From: Natronococcus sp. AD-5
GTDB lineage: Archaea; Halobacteriota; Halobacteria; Halobacteriales; Natrialbaceae
Length of the DNA stretch: 64,000 bases
Direction of reading: 5' to 3'
Assembly: GCF_030734285.1 (NCBI RefSeq)
Contig: NZ_CP132294.1
Coordinates: 2,170,001-2,234,000 of the forward strand
Shown piece after piece: positions 51,331 through 60,311 of this stretch (position 1 is its first letter; every line of letters begins with the position of its first letter). The position numbers and the translations under genes are program-made. The notes beneath the pieces were generated by a model that was not told the origin of the DNA, made no database searches, and saw only the letters and a list, made by a program, of their open reading frames with translations.

Positions 51331-51338
51331 TTTTATTT
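51331..51338 (+). promoter_or_regulatory. Probable TATA box of the HtrA-like protease
   Basis: TTTTATTT centred about 28 bp before the GTG at 51362, which decides that start over GTG 51350. Confidence 0.5.
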
Positions 51339-51361
51339 CACTCCTCGGAGTGACAAGGTCC

Positions 51362-52453
51362 GTGACTCAAAACGATATCACGCGCAGACGACTGCTCGGC
51401 GTCGCCGGCGGGGCCGTCGCCGTCGGCACCGTCGGCGGATCTACCGCGGCGGAGACCGGCCGGAGCGCGATCGAGCGTCCCGACGGCGCAGTTCGGACGC
51501 AGGACGAACGATACACGGATATCTACGAGGAGACGATCGATTCCGTCGTTCTCGTCAACGTGTTCGGCGGCGACGAGGTCCCCGGCGGACTGGGATCCGG
51601 GTTCGTCATCGACGACGGGCACGTGGTGACGAACGATCACGTGGCCGGCGACGCGTCGGAGGTCGAACTCCAGTTCCGCGACGAGCAGTGGCGATCGGCG
51701 TCGGTCGTCGGATCGGACGTCCACAGCGACCTGGCCGTCCTCGAGGTCGACGACCTCCCGGACGCCGCCGTCGGGTTGTCGTTTTCGGACGCCGAACCGA
51801 CGGTCGGTCAGGAGGTGCTGGCGCTCGGCAATCCGCTCGGTCTCGACGCCTCGATCTCGCAGGGGCTCGTCAGCGGGGTCGACCGCTCGCTGCCGAGTCC
51901 GACCGGGTTCTCGATCCCGGCGGCCATCCAGACCGACGCGCCGGTCAACCCCGGGAACAGCGGCGGTCCGCTCGTGAGTCTCGAGAGCGACGTTCTCGGC
52001 GTCGTCTTCGCCGGCGCCGGTCAGACGATCGGCTTCGCCATCTCCGCGGCGCTCGCGAACCGGGTCGTCCCCGCGCTCATCGACGACGGCGAGTACCAGC
52101 ACGCGTACGTCGGAGTGAGCGTCCTGCCGGTCGGGCCCCTGGTCGCCGAAGCGAACGATCTCGAGGACCCCCGCGGCGTCCTGATCGTCGACGTGATCCC
52201 GGACTCGCCCGCGGACGGCGTCCTCGAGCCGGCGGACGGAGTCGAGTCGATCGACGGCGGTCCGGTCCCGGTCGGCGGCGACGTGATCATCGCTATCGGC
52301 GACCGGGAGATCCCGAATCAGGAGCGGCTGTCCTCGACGCTCGCGCTCGAGACGTCACCCGGCGAGACGGTCGACGTCGAGGTCGTCCGCGACGGGGAGC
52401 GCGAGACCGTCGAGCTGACGCTCGAGCCCCGGCCCGACGTGGACGTCCCCTGA
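51362..52453 (+). CDS. Tat-exported HtrA/DegP-type serine protease with PDZ domain
   Basis: 363 aa from GTG 51362. Twin-arginine signal ITRRRLLGVAGGAVAVGTVG. The trypsin-like domain has the triad: His in VTNDHVAG, Asp in HSDLAVLEV, Ser in NPGNSGGPL. A PDZ domain covers about the last 110 residues (AYVGVSVLPVGP, IVDVIPDSPADGV, GDVIIAIGDREIPN, VEVVRDGERETVELTL). Probably an extracytoplasmic protein-quality protease. No lipobox. Single gene. Confidence 0.92.
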   Translation: MTQNDITRRRLLGVAGGAVAVGTVGGSTAAETGRSAIERPDGAVRTQDERYTDIYEETIDSVVLVNVFGGDEVPGGLGSGFVIDDGHVVTNDHVAGDASEVELQFRDEQWRSASVVGSDVHSDLAVLEVDDLPDAAVGLSFSDAEPTVGQEVLALGNPLGLDASISQGLVSGVDRSLPSPTGFSIPAAIQTDAPVNPGNSGGPLVSLESDVLGVVFAGAGQTIGFAISAALANRVVPALIDDGEYQHAYVGVSVLPVGPLVAEANDLEDPRGVLIVDVIPDSPADGVLEPADGVESIDGGPVPVGGDVIIAIGDREIPNQERLSSTLALETSPGETVDVEVVRDGERETVELTLEPRPDVDVP

Positions 52454-52543
52454 TTCGCTCGACGCGGCCGCGGGGTCCGTGCGAGCGGCGAACAGGCGCA
52501 CGCAGGTGCAGCGATTACGGGCGAAAGCGTCCTCGCGTGTCCT

Positions 52544-53500
52544 ATGACGGAGATCGGTCACAAACTCATCTGCGAGGAGCACGGTCCGAACGATCTCGCC
52601 GAGTACGCCCAGCTCGCGGACCGGTCGGCGTTCGACTACGCGATGATCTCCGATCACTACCACCCGTGGACATCGACGCAGGGCGAGAGTCCGATGGTCT
52701 GGAACGTGATCGGCGCCATCTCGCGGGCGACCGACGACCTGCGTCTCGGTACTGCCGTCACCTGCCCGATCATGCGCATCCACCCGGCGATCGTCGCGCA
52801 GGCGGCCGCCACCGCCGGCGCGCAGCTCCCCGGCCGATTCTTCCTCGGCGTCGGCACCGGCGAGAATTTGAGCGAGCACATCCTCGGCGATCGGTGGCCG
52901 GAGCACGCGGTCCGACTCGAGATGCTCGAGGAAGCGCTCGAAATCATCCGCACCCTCTGGAACGGGAAGACGACGAGCTATCACGGCGAGTACTACACCG
53001 TCGAGAACGCCCGTATCTACACCCTTCCGGACGAACTGCCGCCGATCCCCATCGCGGCTGACGGCCCGAAGGCGGCGCGAAAGGCCGGCGAGATCGGGGA
53101 CGGACTCATCGCGATTTCTCCCGACGAAGAACTGATCGGGGCGTTCGAAGACGGCGGCGGGGAGAACAAACCCCGGTACGCCGAGGTCAGCGTCTGCTAC
53201 GCCGAAGACGAGCGGGAGGCGATCGAGACGGCCCACGAGGTCTGGCCCCAGGCGGCGCTACCCGGGGAACTCATGTGGGAGCTTCCGACGCCCGCCCACT
53301 TCGAGCAGGCGACCGAAGCGGTTTCCGAGGAAGATATCGCGGAGATGGTCGTCTGCGGCTCCGATCCCGACGAGCATATCGAGGCGATCCGGGAGTTCGT
53401 CGACGCCGGGTTCGACCACGTCGCCGTTCACAACGTCGGCTCGAACCAGGCCGAGTTCGTCGAGTTCTACGAGGACGAAGTGTTACCGGCGGTGCAGTAA
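52544..53500 (+). CDS. F420-dependent LLM-class oxidoreductase (G6PD-like group)
   Basis: 318 aa, TIM-barrel of the luciferase-like family. Motifs: FDYAMISDHYHPWTSTQGES, LRLGTAVTCPIMRIHPAIVA QAAAT, FFLGVGTGENLSEHILGDRW and PIPIAADGPKAARKAGEIGD. The pattern matches the TIGR03557-type F420-dependent glucose-6-phosphate dehydrogenase relatives. Coenzyme F420 occurs in haloarchaea; the real substrate is not known and glucose-6-phosphate is not assured. Confidence 0.88.
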   Translation: MTEIGHKLICEEHGPNDLAEYAQLADRSAFDYAMISDHYHPWTSTQGESPMVWNVIGAISRATDDLRLGTAVTCPIMRIHPAIVAQAAATAGAQLPGRFFLGVGTGENLSEHILGDRWPEHAVRLEMLEEALEIIRTLWNGKTTSYHGEYYTVENARIYTLPDELPPIPIAADGPKAARKAGEIGDGLIAISPDEELIGAFEDGGGENKPRYAEVSVCYAEDEREAIETAHEVWPQAALPGELMWELPTPAHFEQATEAVSEEDIAEMVVCGSDPDEHIEAIREFVDAGFDHVAVHNVGSNQAEFVEFYEDEVLPAVQ

Positions 53501-53542
53501 TCGACCGAACGCGACCGACGCGACGGGTCGGCGCGAAGCGCG

Positions 53543-53746
53543 CTACGACGTCTCGTCCGCTTCGCCCTCCGCCTCCTCGAGGTCGTCGGGTTCCTCGTCC
53601 GATCGCGGTGCGTTCTGGGTCCCGAGATCATCGTCGCCGTCGTCGACCTCGTCCGGATCGCGGTCGACGCGCTCGAGTTCCTCCTCGATCTCGGCTTCGC
53701 GTTCGGCCTCGTACTCGTCAGCGCGGTCGGTGTTATCTTCGGCCAT
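53543..53746 (-). CDS. Small highly acidic protein
   Basis: 67 aa from ATG 53746. Over half Asp/Glu, no hydrophobic core (AEDNTDRADEYEAEREAEIE, EELERVDRDPDEVDD), likely disordered. Real-gene status rests on codon use and its position between the LLM gene and secE. Function unknown. Confidence 0.55.
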   Translation of the reverse strand: MAEDNTDRADEYEAEREAEIEEELERVDRDPDEVDDGDDDLGTQNAPRSDEEPDDLEEAEGEADETS

Positions 53747-53862
53747 GACACGCTCGTATTGGGGAGCGAGCGGTTTGGTCATCCGGCCGTCGAGTGCAAC
53801 GTCGGGGCCGGTCGCCGCTCGATCGTTCCGCGCTACGAACACGACAACCGACACGAAAGACA

Positions 53863-53870
53863 GATAAAAG
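53863..53870 (+). promoter_or_regulatory. Probable TATA box of secE-spt5
   Basis: GATAAAAG centred about 28 bp before ATG 53895, matching a leaderless secE transcript. Confidence 0.5.
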
Positions 53871-53894
53871 ACGCCGCGCTGTGAACAGACAAAT

Positions 53895-54080
53895 ATGGAC
53901 GTTCCCTACGACCTCACCTCGTACGTGCGGGTGTTGAAGATGGCGACGACACCCACGACCGAAGAATTCGTTCAGGTGTCGAAAATCGCCGGTGCGGGGA
54001 TCCTGCTCGTCGGATTCCTCGGGTTCCTCATCGGCGGTCTCATGCTGCTGCTGACCGGCGACGCCGGTGGTGCCTTCTAA
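53895..54080 (+). CDS. secE: Preprotein translocase subunit SecE
   Basis: 61 aa. An amphipathic helix ([20 protein letters not shown]) followed by one transmembrane helix ([20 protein letters not shown]), the minimal archaeal SecE/Sec61-gamma layout. It clamps SecY in the membrane. The stop TAA overlaps the ATG of spt5 by one base, so the two are co-translated, a conserved archaeal pairing. Confidence 0.95.
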   Translation: MDVPYDLTSYVRVLKMATTPTTEEFVQVSKIAGAGILLVGFLGFLIGGLMLLLTGDAGGAF

Positions 54081-54517
54081 TGGGCATCTATGCAGTCAAG
54101 ACGACGGCGAGCCAGGAGCGAACCGTCGCCGACATGATCATCAACCGCGAGGAACCCGAGATCCACGCCGCGCTCGCGCCCGACTCGCTGACCTCCTACG
54201 TGATGGTCGAGGCCGACGGCGACGCCGTCCTGAACCGCGTGCTCGAGGACATCCCGCACGCGCGCAGCATCGTTCCCGGTCAGTCGGACATCTCGGAGGT
54301 CGAGCACTTCCTCTCGCCGAAACCGGACGTCGAGGGGATCGCCGAGGGCGACATCGTCGAACTCATCGCCGGCCCGTTCAAGGGCGAGAAGGCCCAGGTC
54401 CAGCGGATCGACGAGGGCAAGGATCAGGTGACAGTCGAACTGTACGAGGCGACGGTTCCGATTCCGGTGACGGTTCGGGGAGACCAGATTCGGGTACTGG
54501 ATAGCGACGAACGGTAG
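54080..54517 (+). CDS. spt5: Transcription elongation factor Spt5 (NusG)
   Basis: 145 aa. NGN domain about 1-85 ([32 protein letters not shown]) and KOW domain about 88-140 ([20 protein letters not shown]). Binds the RNA polymerase clamp, with Spt4 made elsewhere, and promotes processivity. TAATG junction with secE. Confidence 0.96.
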   Translation: MGIYAVKTTASQERTVADMIINREEPEIHAALAPDSLTSYVMVEADGDAVLNRVLEDIPHARSIVPGQSDISEVEHFLSPKPDVEGIAEGDIVELIAGPFKGEKAQVQRIDEGKDQVTVELYEATVPIPVTVRGDQIRVLDSDER

Positions 54518-54620
54518 TTCGTCGGACCATGCGAACGGGCGCGATGCGCCCGTGAGCAGACAGTGACGAGCGCTAACGCGCTCGCCCGGTTCGAACGTCG
54601 AGTCGCGACCCCACTTCTCG

Positions 54621-54908
54621 TTACCGGCGCAGTTCGTCCGCGAGCGCCTGCGTATCCGCCACCGATTCGATCTCCTCGAGCAGCGCCTCGCGGTTCCGGA
54701 CGTCCTCGGAACTGGCGCCGTACGCGCGGACGTACTCGGCGCGGCTGTGTTCGGTGAAGGTGTGTCGGATCGCGAGATAGCCGTCGGGGACGATGGTGCC
54801 ACAGACTTCGCACTCGCGGCGTTCGTGTTCGGTCGCCTGATGGACGACGGCCGACTCGACGTCCTCGAACACTGCACCACAGCCACCAATGCCGCATTCC
54901 CAAGCCAT
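54621..54908 (-). CDS. Small C2H2/CxxC zinc-finger protein
   Basis: 95 aa from ATG 54908. MAWECGIGGCGAVFEDVESA, then VVHQATEHERRECEVCGTIV and a late IRHTFTEHSRAEYVRAYG: two candidate zinc sites (C-x4-C...H-x4-H and C-x2-C...H-x4-H) followed by a helical tail. Typical of haloarchaeal zinc-finger proteins of unknown function. Divergent from the PHP gene. Confidence 0.75.
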   Translation of the reverse strand: MAWECGIGGCGAVFEDVESAVVHQATEHERRECEVCGTIVPDGYLAIRHTFTEHSRAEYVRAYGASSEDVRNREALLEEIESVADTQALADELRR

Positions 54909-55072
54909 TTGATAGGAGAATCGCGGGGCCGACCTAATGGTCTTTTCGCAGTGAATTATATTCCAACTAATACTTCTCTCGAACACCAGCCGCTCGACGC
55001 CGTCACCGGACCGGTTTCGCGCACATCGAATCAGAATCCATAACTCGGCGCTCGTAAAAGGGCCACGTACTC

Positions 55073-55837
55073 GTGAGCGACGGAGTGGAGGTTCGAGTCG
55101 ACTGTCACGTGAAGGTCCTCAACGACGCCGTCGTCGAGCGCGCCAAACGTGTCGGACTCGACGCAATCGTCTACGCACCGCACTTTACCCGCCTCCCGGA
55201 GATCCGGGAGCGAGCGGCGGCCTACTCGAGCGCCGACCTGCTGGTCATCCCCGCCCGAGAGGTCTTCACCGGCTCCTGGCGGGATCGCAAACACGTCGTC
55301 GCGATCGGACTCGAGGAACCGATTCCGGACTTCATACCACTCGAGGTGGCGATGGCCGAGTTCGACCGCCAGGAGGCGGCGGTGCTCGTCCCGCATCCCG
55401 AGTTCGCCACCGTGAGCGTGACGGAGCCGGACCTGCGGACGTACGCGAAGACGATCGACGCCGTCGAGATTTTTAACCCGAAGCACTTCCCCTCGCACAA
55501 TCAGCGCGCGCGGGAACTCGCGGAGACGCTGTCGTATCCGCCGTTCGCGTCCTCGTACGCGCACCTGCCGAGCTCGGTCGGCGTCGCCTACACGGTCTTC
55601 GAGACGCCGATCGCGTCCGAGGCCGACTTCGTCGACGCCCTCGAGGACGGCGTCACCCGCCGCGTGGTCTACGACAACGGGACCAAACGGCTCCGCACGT
55701 CCGTGGGCGAACTCGCCCACCTCTGTTACGAAAACACCTGGGAGAAGGCCGACCGGCTCTTCCTCTCGGGAATCGAACCGACCCATCCCGATCACATCGC
55801 CTACGACGGACGATTCGACGATGTCGCCGTGTACTGA
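55073..55837 (+). CDS. PHP-domain phosphoesterase-like protein
   Basis: 254 aa from GTG 55073. VRVDCHVKVLNDAV, YAPHFTRLPEI, LVIPAREVFTG, VEIFNPKHFPSHNQRAREL and SYAHLPSSVGVAYTVF follow the PHP beta-barrel order, but the first metal motif reads DCHVK instead of DxHxH, so metal occupancy may be reduced. Related archaeal proteins are annotated as PHP-associated or TrpH-like phosphoesterases. Substrate unknown. Confidence 0.7.
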   Translation: MSDGVEVRVDCHVKVLNDAVVERAKRVGLDAIVYAPHFTRLPEIRERAAAYSSADLLVIPAREVFTGSWRDRKHVVAIGLEEPIPDFIPLEVAMAEFDRQEAAVLVPHPEFATVSVTEPDLRTYAKTIDAVEIFNPKHFPSHNQRARELAETLSYPPFASSYAHLPSSVGVAYTVFETPIASEADFVDALEDGVTRRVVYDNGTKRLRTSVGELAHLCYENTWEKADRLFLSGIEPTHPDHIAYDGRFDDVAVY

Positions 55838-56029
55838 CGGCATCCGCTCTCGAGCACCGGACACGCTTCGAGGTGTCTCTCCTCTCGATCCCGGTCGGTC
55901 CTCGAGGGCCCCAGCGCGGAGGGCTCCCGTCGTCACACGCGTCGTGAACCGGGGGGCAGTAGCAGGCACTACCGGCATCCCGACGGCTTACGTACGACCC
56001 GCAGGTAAGACACGTCCGATACGATTCTC

Positions 56030-57421
56030 ATGAAACGACGAGCGCTCAGCGCGATTTCGGCCGCGGTCGTACTGACGCTCCCCTGGGCCGTCGTGTGGGG
56101 AGCGACCGATCTGCTCCCCTGGCTCGCGACGGCGGTCGTCCCGGGGATGGCGTACGAAGCGCCGGCTGCGATCCGAACGCTGCCGACGCTCGAGACGGTG
56201 ATCGTGACCGGACTCGCCGTCCTCGGCTCCGCGTTCCTCCTCGCGTGGGCCGCCGAAACCGCCGAGAAGGACGTGCCCCAGGCGTTCGCGATCGCGGTAC
56301 TCGCGGTACTCGCGGTTGCGCCCGAGTACGCGGTCGACGCCCTCTACGCCTGGAACGCGGGCCAGTTCGCAGGAACCGAACGCGGCGTCGAGGCGGGCAA
56401 CCTCGCGGTCGCCAACATGACCGGCGCGAACCGAATCCTCATCGGTATCGGGTGGGCCGGCATCGCCCTCTTTACGATCTTCCGCCGGGGCGCGGCGTCC
56501 GATCCCGCGGTCGAATCTCGCTCCGGGTTCCTCTCCGACGCCGTCGTCCTCGACCGGGATATCGGTCTCGAGGTCGTGTTCCTGCTGCTCGCGACGATCT
56601 GGGCGTTTTTCGTTCCGCTCAACGGTGGCATCGACATCGTGGACATGCTGATTCTGGTCGGACTGTACGTCCTCTACATCGCGGTGATCCTCCGCGGAGA
56701 GGTCGAACCCGACATGGACCACGTCGGCGTCCCGGCGTACCTGCAGCGCTTCCCGAAACGCCGTCGAATCGCCACCGTCCTCGTCCTGTTCGCCTACTCC
56801 GGCGCGATGATCTTCACGGCCGTCGAACCGTTCGCCCACGGTCTCGAGTACCTCGGCGAGGGGATCGGGATCCCGTCGTTCTTCATGATCCAGTGGATCG
56901 CACCGCTGGCGTCCGAAGCGCCGGAACTCATCGTCGTCGTCTACCTGGTGAACAAGGCCCGGTCGACCGCGGGGTTCAACGCGCTCATCTCGTCGAAGCT
57001 CAACCAGTGGACGCTGCTCATCGGCACGCTCGTCGTCGTCCACTCCCTCGCGCTGGGTCGGTACGGCGTGCTCGCGTTCGACTACAAGCAGATGGCCGAG
57101 ATCTGGCTGACCGCCGCCCAGTCGTTCTTCGCCATCTCCCTCCTGATCAGGTTCGAAATCTCTGTCAAAGAGGCGCTAACGCTGCTCGTACTGTTCACCT
57201 CGCAGGTCCTGCTCGAGTTCCTCATCATCCGCGATCTCGTCGCGCTTCCGCTCTCGAGTACCCAGCTCCTGCTCGCGTACAGCGTCGTCTACGTTTTTCT
57301 CGGGACGGTGCTGTTCGTGTCCCGCCGGCAGTCGTTCGGCCGCCTCCTCCGCCGAACGGCGGGCACGGTGGGCACGGCGATGTCGATCGGCCGGACCAGG
57401 TCCCACGGGACCGACGACTGA
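56030..57421 (+). CDS. CaCA-family sodium/calcium exchanger-like protein
   Basis: 463 aa, about 11-12 helices. Two alpha-repeats: VAPEYAVDALYAWNAGQF ... NLAVANMTGANRILIG in the first half and APLASEAPELIVVVYLV ... ALISSKLNQWTLLIGTL in the second, including the conserved acidic residues in PE(Y/A)xxx and SExPE. A central cytoplasmic loop is short. It exchanges cations across the membrane; exchange of calcium for sodium is the usual activity. Confidence 0.88.
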   Translation: MKRRALSAISAAVVLTLPWAVVWGATDLLPWLATAVVPGMAYEAPAAIRTLPTLETVIVTGLAVLGSAFLLAWAAETAEKDVPQAFAIAVLAVLAVAPEYAVDALYAWNAGQFAGTERGVEAGNLAVANMTGANRILIGIGWAGIALFTIFRRGAASDPAVESRSGFLSDAVVLDRDIGLEVVFLLLATIWAFFVPLNGGIDIVDMLILVGLYVLYIAVILRGEVEPDMDHVGVPAYLQRFPKRRRIATVLVLFAYSGAMIFTAVEPFAHGLEYLGEGIGIPSFFMIQWIAPLASEAPELIVVVYLVNKARSTAGFNALISSKLNQWTLLIGTLVVVHSLALGRYGVLAFDYKQMAEIWLTAAQSFFAISLLIRFEISVKEALTLLVLFTSQVLLEFLIIRDLVALPLSSTQLLLAYSVVYVFLGTVLFVSRRQSFGRLLRRTAGTVGTAMSIGRTRSHGTDD

Positions 57422-57526
57422 GCGGGCCTGATTCAATCCGTCGCCCTCGAACGCGTTCGATCGTCTTCGCGGCCAGTTCGTCGCGCTCGCGTACGAGCGC
57501 ACGGCCGCGAGCGCGATCGATCCGAC

Positions 57527-58003
57527 CTACCGATCGCGCTCGGCCGACTCGTCGGTCGTCTCGAGCCGCGAGAGCGTCCGCTCGATCCGGTCCCAGTGAC
57601 TGCCGCGCCAGAAGTGCTGGCCGCAGTTCCGACAGCGCCAGACAGCGGTTTCGGCGGGATCGGGCGCGTACCCGGGCGTCGACGCCGCGGCGTCGACCGG
57701 TTCGAGCGGGCCGTTACAGCGCCCGCAGAAAGCGGGCTCGTCCTCGAGGGTGAGGTCGAGTCCGACCGCCGAGAGTTCGGCGAGCTGGGCCTCGACGTCT
57801 CGCGACTCGAGCAGGATCGACGCCTCGGCGCGGCTCGCGAGCTGGACGTCGCGGGTGACGATCGTCCGCTCGTCGTCCCGGGCGACCGCGAGGAGCTCGT
57901 CGTCGGCCTCGAGGTCGCGGTCGCCGGCGTAAGCGGCGTCGTGACCGCACATCCGCAGGTAGGCGACGAGCCCGCCGCACATGACGTCGAGGAGGAGTCG
58001 CAT
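57527..58003 (-). CDS. Mut7-C RNase-domain protein
   Basis: 158 aa. PIN-like Mut7-C fold: LLLDVMCGGLVAYLRMCGHD, then LAVARDDERTIVTRDVQLAS and a zinc ribbon of CGRC...CRNC ending WRGSHWDRI. Archaeal Mut7-C proteins are probable ribonucleases. Its stop lies downstream of polX on the same strand; the gap between them (58004-58028) is only 25 bp, so they may be one transcript. Confidence 0.85.
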   Translation of the reverse strand: MRLLLDVMCGGLVAYLRMCGHDAAYAGDRDLEADDELLAVARDDERTIVTRDVQLASRAEASILLESRDVEAQLAELSAVGLDLTLEDEPAFCGRCNGPLEPVDAAASTPGYAPDPAETAVWRCRNCGQHFWRGSHWDRIERTLSRLETTDESAERDR

Positions 58004-58028
58004 AGGTGGTAAAACGAGCCGGCGGACG

Positions 58029-59780
58029 TCAGTGCAGGAACTCGCGCAGCTCCTCGAGCTCCCAGGTGTTGATCACGTCCGCGGGCTCGGCCCAGCCGCG
58101 GCGGGCGGTGTGGACGCCCCAGCGCACGTACTCGAGCGTCGAAGGCTGGTGGGCGTCAGTGTTGACCGCGATCGCCGCGCCCGCCTCGAGTGCGGCCTGG
58201 ACGGCGCTGCCCCAGAGGTCGAGCCGCCGGGGGTTGCTGTTGACCTCGAGCGCGGTACCGTGTTCGGCGGCGGCTTCGCCGAGCGCGGTCGCGTCGAACT
58301 CGAGGCCGGAGCGCTCGTTGAGCAGTCGACCGCTCGGGTGGCCCAGCACGTCGATCGCCGGGTTCTCGACCGCGCGAACGAGCCGGTTCGTCGCCGTCTC
58401 GGCGTCCTGGCTGAGCGCGCTGTGGGTCGAGGCGACGATCACGTCGAGCGCGTCGATCACCTCGTCGCCGAGCCCGATCTCGCCCTCGGCGTCGATGTTG
58501 GCCTCGATCCCCGCGAGAACCTCGACGTCGGCGGCGGCGTTGACCTCGCGGATGGCTTCGACCTGTTCCAGGATTTCGGTGTCGGTGAGCCCCATGTCGG
58601 CGACGACGCCCGGCCCCTCGGCGTGGTCGGCGATTCCGAAGTAGTCGTACCCCCGCTCTTCGGCCGCCTCGACCATCGCGTCGATCGAGGTGTTGCCGTC
58701 GGACCACTCGGTGTGGCTGTGGAGGTCGCCCCGGATATCATCGCGGGCGAGCAGGTCGGGGAGTTCGCCGGTCGCCGCGGCCTCGATCTCGCCGCGGTCC
58801 GTGCGGAGTTCCGGCGGGATCCACTCGAGGCCGAGCGCCTCGTACATCCCTTCCTCCGTCTCGCCGGCGACTCGCTCGCCGACGCGCTGGCCGGCGTCCG
58901 GATCGTCGATCTCCGAGACGTCGAAGGCGCCGTACTCGTTCAGCTTCATCCCGCGATCGATCGCGTAGTTGCGCAGCGTGACGTTGTGGTCCTTGCTCCC
59001 CGTGAAGTACTGCAGGGCGGAGCCGAACTCGTCGGGGACGATCACGCGGAGGTCGACCCGGATCTCGCCGATGCGAACGCTCGCCTTCGCGGGCCCGGAC
59101 TCGATCTCGTCGTCGACGGAGTCCCAGCCCACGAACGCGTCGATCGCCTCCTCGGCCTCGGTCGTCGACGCGAGCACGTCCACGTCGCCGATCGTCTCGC
59201 GCCACCGGCGGATCGATCCGGCGACCTCGCAGTGCTCGACCGCGTCGACCGACTCGAGGAAGGCGAGGACGTCGTCGGCGAGCGGCCGGGCCTCGCCGAG
59301 CAGCTGGCGCTGGCCGATCGTGCGGGCGAACTCGATGTTCTCGCGGATGTTCTCCTCCGTCTTGGGTCCGAACCCCGTGATTTCCTGAATCTCGCCGGCC
59401 TCGGCGGCTTCCTCGAGGTCGTCCAGCGTCTCGATCCCCAGCTCCCGGTAGAGCTTGCCCGCCGTTTTGGGTCCGACCCCCTCGATGCGGGTGATGTCGG
59501 CGATGTCGATGGGCAGCTCCGCCCGGAGCTCCTCGAGTTCCTCGATCTCGCCGGTCTCGACGTACTCGACGATCTTCGAGGCGATGGCGTCGCCGACGTG
59601 GTCGATGTTCTCGATCTCATCGACGTCGCCAGCCTCGACGTGGCCGGCGATCGGCGTCGGATGCGCGCGGATGCTCTCGGCCGCCCGGCGATAGGCCCGG
59701 GGCTTGTACTCGACGTCGTCGGCCTCGAGCAGGTCGGCGAACTCCTCGAACCGACCCGCGAGTTCGGCGTTGGTCGTCAT
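58029..59780 (-). CDS. polX: DNA polymerase X family protein with PHP domain
   Basis: 583 aa from ATG 59780. N-terminal helix-hairpin-helix and Pol-beta-like domain to about 330: EGVGPKTAGKLYRELGI, GFGPKTEENIRENIEFA, GSIRRWRETIGDVDVLASTT (catalytic Asp pair in GDVDVL) and LQYFTGSKDHNVTLR. C-terminal PHP phosphoesterase domain about 340-583: LHSHTEWSDGNTSID, YFGIADHAEG, AGIEANIDAEGEI, STHSAL, LGHPSGRLL, NSNPRRLD, VNTDAHQPS. It is a gap-filling polymerase plus 3'-5' exonuclease or phosphoesterase for base-excision repair. Overlaps the start of DUF5788 by 4 bp. Confidence 0.96.
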   Translation of the reverse strand: MTTNAELAGRFEEFADLLEADDVEYKPRAYRRAAESIRAHPTPIAGHVEAGDVDEIENIDHVGDAIASKIVEYVETGEIEELEELRAELPIDIADITRIEGVGPKTAGKLYRELGIETLDDLEEAAEAGEIQEITGFGPKTEENIRENIEFARTIGQRQLLGEARPLADDVLAFLESVDAVEHCEVAGSIRRWRETIGDVDVLASTTEAEEAIDAFVGWDSVDDEIESGPAKASVRIGEIRVDLRVIVPDEFGSALQYFTGSKDHNVTLRNYAIDRGMKLNEYGAFDVSEIDDPDAGQRVGERVAGETEEGMYEALGLEWIPPELRTDRGEIEAAATGELPDLLARDDIRGDLHSHTEWSDGNTSIDAMVEAAEERGYDYFGIADHAEGPGVVADMGLTDTEILEQVEAIREVNAAADVEVLAGIEANIDAEGEIGLGDEVIDALDVIVASTHSALSQDAETATNRLVRAVENPAIDVLGHPSGRLLNERSGLEFDATALGEAAAEHGTALEVNSNPRRLDLWGSAVQAALEAGAAIAVNTDAHQPSTLEYVRWGVHTARRGWAEPADVINTWELEELREFLH

Positions 59781-60217
59781 CGTCCCCTCCGCGCGCCGGC
59801 GCCGTCCTCCTGCCCGAGCGCCTTCTTCAGGAAGGACATCCAGCGTTTGGTGTCGGCGGCCTGCTTGGCCTGCTGTTCGCGCTCGAGATCCGTCGGGCCG
59901 AGGTTCTCGAGGGCGTTCAGCGCCCGGTCGATGCCGATGATGCCGCTGGCGAGTTCCTCGCCCTCCTCGCGGCTGATCTCTCCCTCCTCGATGGCCTCGA
60001 GGCGCTCGACGCGCTCGCGTCGCAGATTCCGTTTCGCCTGCTCGACGCGTTCGCGCTCGCCGGGCGGGACCGTCTCGCGGCGCTTGATCTCGAAGACGAA
60101 CGTCCGGAGGTCGATCTCCTCCCCCTGGACGGTGATCGTCTCCGGGATGTCCGCGCCGACGGTCGCGCCCTCGCGCTCGACGCGCTCGAGCAGTTGCTTG
60201 CGCTCGTACTCTTGCAC
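59777..60217 (-). CDS. DUF5788 family protein
   Basis: 146 aa from GTG 60217 (MQEYERKQLLERVEREGATV). Body: VQGEEIDLRTFVFEIKRRET, then GIIGIDRALNALENLGPTDL and KRWMSFLKKALGQ. A helical, charged haloarchaeal family of unknown function. Its stop overlaps the ATG of polX (ATGA), so a link to DNA repair is a reasonable guess from position alone. Confidence 0.8.
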   Translation of the reverse strand: MQEYERKQLLERVEREGATVGADIPETITVQGEEIDLRTFVFEIKRRETVPPGERERVEQAKRNLRRERVERLEAIEEGEISREEGEELASGIIGIDRALNALENLGPTDLEREQQAKQAADTKRWMSFLKKALGQEDGAGARRGR

Positions 60218-60311
60218 ACACGGAACTGCGGGTCGAGACGCTAAAAAACGTCCGTCGATTCGCAGCGGCAAACCCCAAATCCCTTAGCGATGCCACACCT
60301 ATGCCCGGTCA

